Source of the DNA: RPQJ01 sp963823535
GTDB lineage: Bacteria > Pseudomonadota > Gammaproteobacteria > Steroidobacterales > Steroidobacteraceae
DNA: 64,000 bases
Assembly (NCBI GenBank): GCA_963823535.1
Contig: CAWGLZ010000006.1
Coordinates: 992,001 to 1,056,000, forward strand
Reading direction: 5' to 3'
Each line of letters opens with the position of its first letter. Within the stretch, counting starts at the first letter, position 1. Below the pieces are notes generated by a model. The model worked only from the letters and a program-made list of their open reading frames with translations, made no database searches and was not told the DNA's origin. This document shows, one piece after another, positions 60,101 through 64,000 of this stretch. The position numbers and the translations under genes were made by a program.

Positions 60101-60932
60101 CGATGGCGACCGAGCCGCTGACGGCTGGCAGGCGTCCTGCCGGGACCCAGGGCGAGCCGTCGAAGTCCGTGGCGCGCAGCGTTCCGATGACACGCGGGTT
60201 GTCCGCCGCGATCAGCGCATTGCCGATGAACGAGAGGTTGGCGGGTTCCGCGAGCGTCACCGTGGTCGCCAGTCGGTCGAGCCTGCCGCGAGTGGCGACC
60301 GCGAAGCGGTAGGTGTGCTCGTCCGGCAGCGTCCAGCGCCCGTTCGCAGTGACACGCAGCCCGAGCGGCTGGGTGGCGCGCAGGGTCAGTGCCGCGTCCA
60401 CCCGGCCGGCCGGGTCCGCAACGACCACGTCCGCCAGATCCATGCGCCAGCGCGTCATCTGCAGCGCGCCATGCACGGACTCGACCCGGAGTTCCCGACC
60501 GTTCACGAGCGTCAGCGCAACGTCTCCCAGTCGTACGACGGGCGCCGAGACCTCGAGGTAGTGGGGCAGGAAGTGCGGGTCGCCCGCTGGTCGCTGCTCG
60601 TGCGGCCGCAGGACGACGTCGACGTGGCCGGCCTCGAGGCGCTCGAGGCGCACCTGGCCGTGAATCAGTGCCGCGGTCCGGACCTCCAACTCGAGGTCGC
60701 GCGCCTCGATCCGCACGGACTCGTGCTCGATCAGGAGCGAATCGACGGCGAGGGGCCCGGCGAGCGTGCCGCGCACGCCCGTGACCTCGACGCGGAGTGT
60801 CTCCAGCCGATCGAGTTGCCGAAGCACCAACTCGAGGCCGCCTTGCGTGTGCAGTACGCCGTACCCGAGCGCGAGCGGCACGCCCAGGAGCACCAGCAGC
60901 GCGGCAACGAGCACCCACCATCGTCTGCTCAT
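57165..60932 (-). CDS. tamB: translocation and assembly module subunit TamB
   Basis: A 1,255-residue inner-membrane-anchored AsmA-like protein. An N-terminal anchor (about residues 4-25, VLVAALLVLLGVPLALGYGV) precedes a very long beta-taco domain. The C-terminal TamB signature includes NPFVTLSSNPPMPDNQALSY and LLTGRSINTLQSG. It spans the periplasm and with TamA moves phospholipids and/or autotransporters to the outer membrane. The ATG (60932) overlaps the tamA stop (TGATG); a GTG at 60935 is an alternative. The 3' end overlaps the convergent nudix gene by four bases. Confidence 0.94.
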   Translation of the reverse strand: MSRRWWVLVAALLVLLGVPLALGYGVLHTQGGLELVLRQLDRLETLRVEVTGVRGTLAGPLAVDSLLIEHESVRIEARDLELEVRTAALIHGQVRLERLEAGHVDVVLRPHEQRPAGDPHFLPHYLEVSAPVVRLGDVALTLVNGRELRVESVHGALQMTRWRMDLADVVVADPAGRVDAALTLRATQPLGLRVTANGRWTLPDEHTYRFAVATRGRLDRLATTVTLAEPANLSFIGNALIAADNPRVIGTLRATDFDGSPWVPAGRLPAVSGSVAIDGRAEAIGIDGTLTSVLLGDQPLRIQGGARWAESTLEIDSLRAWLPRSTAALNISGAMRLGEPAPALMLAGDWTALRWPLSGDAVAESSVGRFELQGALPYSFEVIARASVPDVPEADLDIAGSVDRERLVLERLEGQVLRGRVSGSGRLAWTGDQAWSARATARNLDIGSVRPDLPGRASFTGTVEGRGFTPASPWTARLASLSGTILGRSLAGSGEVAHRNGTYELRRVRVVNGASHVNVDGRWGPTIDLRWDADIRSLALLHPDLSGQLVSSGHARGSPARPAVTAAAQASRLKWGQLSAGELQADVDLDLGDRGLSHAEFHASSIDLGMIALDDATLAASGQTGDHEMSLEFSSPGDEERQMPGFRARLAASGGYDASRKDWRGSLDDAWIEFPDGRAALLQAASLRAAADGLQADPVCLETGEARLCLEGEWQADPRAWRVIYSAQDWPLKRLLRSILGWKEFDGRLQASGWATQEPGRPWVGGTTLLLDDPTLDIPRNKFRTERVHLGTGRLDVFAGPEEIRTTLELDMAEKTRAHGEIVAVRAPGLGIGDYPLTGLIQAESTALTALPVLVPEIDRSDGHLEVSLRLAGTLGDPRFVGEFHLRDGRLDLYRTNLLMSGVTLDGRFAGDELVFAGRGQAARGTIELDGRFTWPGEVLTGRMRLKADQLLVADTPDFRIVASPDLTFTADADGYEVTGNVLIPTARITPKDLSTTVTTSADERVVGLETEQEGPSTLDRVRSRIRVELGDNVRVDSYGLKARLAGGVTVVTRPGDVPRGDGSIRVVEGEYKAFGQYVRIVRGVLSYEMTPLDEPTLDLVGEREIPSENIVVAINVRGTLGNPFVTLSSNPPMPDNQALSYLLTGRSINTLQSGEAASLDRAAESLAIGGGSLLLGGLGTRIGLDEVSVEQTGEEDTSVVLGKFLSPRLFVSYGISIAEAINTIKLRYTLNERWSVKAEAGLEQGADIEYKIER

Positions 60933-62722
60933 CACAGGACCTGGGTGATGTTGAGGTGCACGCGGGGGCTCTCACCGGGCTCCGACAGCGCCTGCGCCAG
61001 GTCCAGCCCGATCAGCAGCATCGGGAGTTTCCAGCGAACGCCGACGCCGACCGAGTATTCGAGCGGCGTGTCCCAGTCGTTGAATGCGTTGCCCGTATCG
61101 TAGAAGACGGCGACGCGGAAGTTCCGCGGCAGGTCGCGCTCGATCTCGACGGATGCCACGACCTTGTGTTCGCCGCCGACGCCCTTGCCCGTGTCGGCGC
61201 CGGGATCGTTCGGATCCTCGGCGACGGGGCTCAGGCTGTCCAGCGCGAAGCCGCGCACGCTGCGGTCGCCGCCGGCGAAGAAGCGCTGCGAGGCCGGCAG
61301 TTCCGAGAAGTCGTTCACCCAGCTGGTGCCGAGTTCTCCACGCAGGCGCAGGTACCAGGGCCCGGAGATCGGCCAGACCCGCTCGGCGCGGGAGTAGAAG
61401 CGCAGGTACGAGGCGTCCGACCCGAGCGTCTGCGGACTGCCCGACAGCTCGACGTAGTACGCGGCGTCCCGGACCCAGCCGGTCAGGAAGTTGGGCGGCA
61501 TGCTCGCGTAGCTGACGCCGGGGATCAGCAGCAGGTCGTCGGACTCGGTGCCGTCCGGAAAGCCCGTGCGCTCCTGGCCCAGTTCGAGGAACAGCACGCG
61601 TTGCCACTGTCCCATGGCCTGGGTGATGCTGCCGCGGACCTCGTAGCGCTCGCTGTCGAGGTCACCGAGTTCCTCGTTGATGTAGCCGGTCGCGAACTCG
61701 AGCTTCTCGAGCGCCGGATCGCCGATCGGGATGATGTAGCGGTAGATCACTTCCTGCAGCACGGAGGAGGCGGTCGTTTCGAATCGCCAGCGGTGCCCGC
61801 TCCTGTTGACGCGACGGTTGTCCCAGGCGAAGCGGCCGCGGATCTCGGTGTCTGTTCCGTAGCCGAGGCTCACCGAGTAGCGGTCGCGCTTGTTGCGCTC
61901 GCCGCGGATCGTGATCGGAACCGTCAGCGTCTCCGGATCGCGCTCGCCGGGCGTGATGTTCACGCTCGAGAAGTAGTAGCTGTCCTCGAGCGCGTACTGT
62001 GTGCTGCGGATGCTGTCGTTCGAGAAGGGCTGGCCCGGCTGGAATCGAACGTAGCGCTGCAGCAGGACCGGAGCGATGGCGTCCTGCTCGATGCTGACCT
62101 CCCCGAAGCGATAGCGACCTCCCGTTTCCAGCGCGATGTGCGCCGACGCGCGGCGATGCTCGGGATCCACGATGAGCTCATGGCGGGTCAGCCTGGCGTC
62201 CAGGTATCCCAGCTCGAGCGATTTCCGCAGCAGGTCGGTCTTCAGCCGATCGTAGCTTGCGTGGTCCAGCCGTGCGCCGGGCTTGAGAGGACTCGTCGCC
62301 GGGATCGGGGACAGCACCGTGGCGACGTCGCCCGGACCGTCGATGCGCACGTCGACCTCCTGCATCCGCACGGGTTCGCCGGGATTGATGCGCAGGCGGA
62401 CGATCCAGCGGTTGTCGTCACGCGTGGTACGGCTGCGCACGGCCGCCTCGTAGTAGCCGAAGGGCCGCAGCGCGTCGGCCGCTTCATCCACCGCGCGATC
62501 GGCGAGGCGGCGCACCTGTGCGTCGGTGATGTCGTCTCGGTCCACATAGCGGCCCAGGGTCAGGTAGCCGCGTACGTTGTCGGCGACGGCCTGCTCGACA
62601 CCGTCGACCTCGATCCTGACCCGCTCCGCGGCCCCGGCGTCCGCGACCCAGCCGGCGAGCAGGAACACCGCGAACCCTGCGACGTGGCGCGACGTCACAG
62701 TCGGGCGTCGTGTCGGACTCAT
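60932..62722 (-). CDS. tamA: outer-membrane translocation protein TamA
   Basis: A 596-residue Omp85-family protein. A signal peptide (about 1-32) precedes three POTRA domains (about 33-280, with FGYYEAAVR, GYLDARLTRHELIVDPEH). A 16-stranded barrel fills the C-terminal half and holds the conserved VRGF (SVRGFALDSLSP) loop motif. The last residues GESPRVHLNITQVL give the typical outer-membrane end. tamA-tamB is one operon, and tamA itself is coupled to the NRDE gene (ATGA). Confidence 0.95.
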   Translation of the reverse strand: MSPTRRPTVTSRHVAGFAVFLLAGWVADAGAAERVRIEVDGVEQAVADNVRGYLTLGRYVDRDDITDAQVRRLADRAVDEAADALRPFGYYEAAVRSRTTRDDNRWIVRLRINPGEPVRMQEVDVRIDGPGDVATVLSPIPATSPLKPGARLDHASYDRLKTDLLRKSLELGYLDARLTRHELIVDPEHRRASAHIALETGGRYRFGEVSIEQDAIAPVLLQRYVRFQPGQPFSNDSIRSTQYALEDSYYFSSVNITPGERDPETLTVPITIRGERNKRDRYSVSLGYGTDTEIRGRFAWDNRRVNRSGHRWRFETTASSVLQEVIYRYIIPIGDPALEKLEFATGYINEELGDLDSERYEVRGSITQAMGQWQRVLFLELGQERTGFPDGTESDDLLLIPGVSYASMPPNFLTGWVRDAAYYVELSGSPQTLGSDASYLRFYSRAERVWPISGPWYLRLRGELGTSWVNDFSELPASQRFFAGGDRSVRGFALDSLSPVAEDPNDPGADTGKGVGGEHKVVASVEIERDLPRNFRVAVFYDTGNAFNDWDTPLEYSVGVGVRWKLPMLLIGLDLAQALSEPGESPRVHLNITQVL

Positions 62723-63495
62723 TTGCCGGCGCCCGCGAATTCCACCCGCGTCGCGCCGCTCTGCACGCCGCTCGCGTCGAATCGACGCTCGAACACGATC
62801 GTGCGACCGCCGTGCTCGATGAACGCAATCGTGGTGCAGCGGGTGCCGTACTGCGCGTGCCGCACGAACGGCGCCGACAGCGCGAGTTCGAGATCCGGCG
62901 GCAGGCCGCTCGCCGCCGGTGCCGCGTCCCGTTCAGGAGTGCTGTCCGCCAGCACGTCGAACAGTCTGGCCGCCGTCATCTCCGCCTCCGTCAGCGCGGT
63001 CGCGAAGCGCTCCCGCGTACGGACGAGCTTGGGCCAGGGCTCGTCCAGCCGGTGGTTGCCGAGCCCGTAGACTCCGGGCGGGAGCGGGCGGGAAGCCGGC
63101 CCTGCCGCATTTGAAACATAGTGCAGTTCGAGACCATCGCCGACGAGCAGGTTGAAACCAGCGAACTCACGCGCGCTCGCACCGAGTGCGTCGACGAACG
63201 CAGCGGGTTCCAGGTCCGCGCGCAGGTAGTCCTTCACCAGCCGGCCACGGGACGGGGAGGCGCCCGGGGGTCGCGCCTCGGCATCCCGGAAGTTGGTCAG
63301 GACGCCGAAGCGGCCTGAGCGCGACACGCCCATCCAGGTGCCGCCGGCCTGCAGGTCACGGCCGGCGAGGATCGCCGGTTCGTCGGCCCACCAGCCGAGC
63401 GGTGCCGTCGGCCGGTCGTGGAATTCGTCGCGGTTGCCCGCCGCCACGAGGCGGTAGCGGGGGTGCGACATCCAGGCGAGCACGAGCAGGCACAT
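62719..63495 (-). CDS. NRDE (TANGO2-like) family protein
   Basis: A 258-residue cytosolic protein. It starts MCLLVLAWMSHPRYRLVAAG with the family NRDE motif (GNRDEFHDRP) and WWADEPAILAGRDLQAGGTWMG-type sequence next (here cited as ILAGRDLQAGGTWMG). Cys2 is where an N-terminal nucleophile would be. The human homologue TANGO2 is linked to haem and lipid handling, but the bacterial role is unknown. Coupled to tamA by a four-base overlap. Confidence 0.92.
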   Translation of the reverse strand: MCLLVLAWMSHPRYRLVAAGNRDEFHDRPTAPLGWWADEPAILAGRDLQAGGTWMGVSRSGRFGVLTNFRDAEARPPGASPSRGRLVKDYLRADLEPAAFVDALGASAREFAGFNLLVGDGLELHYVSNAAGPASRPLPPGVYGLGNHRLDEPWPKLVRTRERFATALTEAEMTAARLFDVLADSTPERDAAPAASGLPPDLELALSAPFVRHAQYGTRCTTIAFIEHGGRTIVFERRFDASGVQSGATRVEFAGAGK

Positions 63496-63519
63496 GGGGC
63501 CATTGTAAGGCGGCGCCGG

Positions 63520-64000
63520 TCATTCCCTCGGGGCGACCTCGGTGGCGGCGCGCCGACGGCCGAACAGCAGGCGCCCGGCCTTGCGTGCCGCCCAGACGAG
63601 CAGTACGACGACCGCCACCAGGCAGACCAGGGGTACGACGATCGCCAGCAGCGACAGTCCGGTGGCGCCCACGGTCTCGATCGTGGAGACGACGGGGTTC
63701 GCGAGGCCCGCCGTCATGGCGCCCGACTTCGCCCGCAGCAGGGCCGTGCTGCCCTTGGTGAGCCCTGCGGCTCCGCCGCCCGCGATGATGGCCACCGGCC
63801 ACATCACGGCGGGTGGAATGTCGGTCATGACCGCGGCGCTGGCCACGGCACCGGCCGCGAGCGTGGCGGGACTCGCGACGACGTCCAGAACGTGGTCGAC
63901 TCCGGGAATGTAGTAGGCGAGCGTCTCGAACACGGCCGCGGTCCCGAGTGTGAGCAGGGCCGGCGTGCTCGACAGCCACTGGAACCCATCCCCGAGCGGC
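63520..64000 (-). CDS. DUF4126 family membrane protein, partial (N-terminus off the window)
   Basis: The gene runs off the right edge; at least 159 residues are present. The readable start GDGFQWLSSTPALLTLG continues into TAAVFETLAYYIPGVDHVLD. The long Ala/Gly-rich hydrophobic helices (TLAAGAVASAAVMTDIPPAV, AIIAGGGAAGLTKGSTALLR) and the final basic AARKAGRLLFGRRR fit DUF4126 proteins. The function is unknown. It is separated by 24 bases from the NRDE gene and may head the tam operon. Confidence 0.82.
   Translation of the reverse strand, partial: PLGDGFQWLSSTPALLTLGTAAVFETLAYYIPGVDHVLDVVASPATLAAGAVASAAVMTDIPPAVMWPVAIIAGGGAAGLTKGSTALLRAKSGAMTAGLANPVVSTIETVGATGLSLLAIVVPLVCLVAVVVLLVWAARKAGRLLFGRRRAATEVAPRE

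Overview
The window is a GC-rich, densely packed bacterial chromosome segment. Gene families and gene order point to a gammaproteobacterium, possibly near the Xanthomonadales/Steroidobacterales/Chromatiales. The reasons are the neighbourhoods dprA-smg-topA with a LysM gene, def-fmt-rsmB-DUF4390-ntrY/ntrX, engB next to cytochrome c4 and dsbA, tamA-tamB, ubiC, hemF and rlmJ. No phage, insertion sequence, CRISPR array or rRNA was seen. The only tRNA is tRNA-Arg(CCG). The species cannot be fixed from the sequence alone.

Layout. 1-7 kb: GIDE-domain protein and LemA, gamma carbonic anhydrase, aroE and hemB, an ECF sigma factor with a zinc-type DUF3379 anti-sigma partner, tag, a VapBC toxin-antitoxin pair and rlmJ. 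7-15 kb: the most unusual stretch, two successive modules. Each has a small lipoprotein gene on the plus strand converging on a secreted subtilisin-family (S8) protease gene on the minus strand, with a factor-independent terminator between them. Each protease gene is preceded by a near-identical promoter plus a class I cyclic-di-GMP (GEMM-I) riboswitch. The first protease gene carries a frameshift. 15-21.5 kb: hemF, topA, smg, dprA and a LysM protein. 21.7-28.8 kb: def, fmt, rsmB, DUF4390 and an NtrY/NtrX-like two-component system whose regulator lacks the sigma-54 contact loop.

28.8-39.4 kb: cytochrome c5, tRNA-Arg, a fatty acid desaturase, beta carbonic anhydrase, mgtE with a separate soluble MgtE-N/CBS partner and an MscS channel, a NYN-domain protein, corA, dsbA, cytochrome c4, engB and a small outer-membrane barrel. 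39.6-48.2 kb: polA, an LptM-like lipoprotein and a hotdog thioesterase, then acyl-CoA dehydrogenase, ubiC, a fumarylacetoacetase-family hydrolase, a zeta-class GST isomerase and a DUF1329 protein.

48.2-56.4 kb: a compact arginine operon read leftward, argR-argG-(P-loop protein)-argC-argD-argF'-argB-argH, with two ARG boxes upstream of argR. Its carbamoyltransferase is of the N-acylornithine type. At the position that decides acetyl- versus succinyl-ornithine use it carries Ala, which suggests the succinylated route otherwise known from Bacteroidetes. An unassigned P-loop protein is embedded in this operon. 56.5-64 kb: a NUDIX hydrolase, tamB, tamA, an NRDE/TANGO2-like protein and a partial DUF4126 membrane protein.

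The strongest candidates for new biology are the paired c-di-GMP-riboswitch protease/lipoprotein modules and the arginine operon with its unusual carbamoyltransferase and unknown P-loop member. All family calls come from reading motifs; no database search was run.
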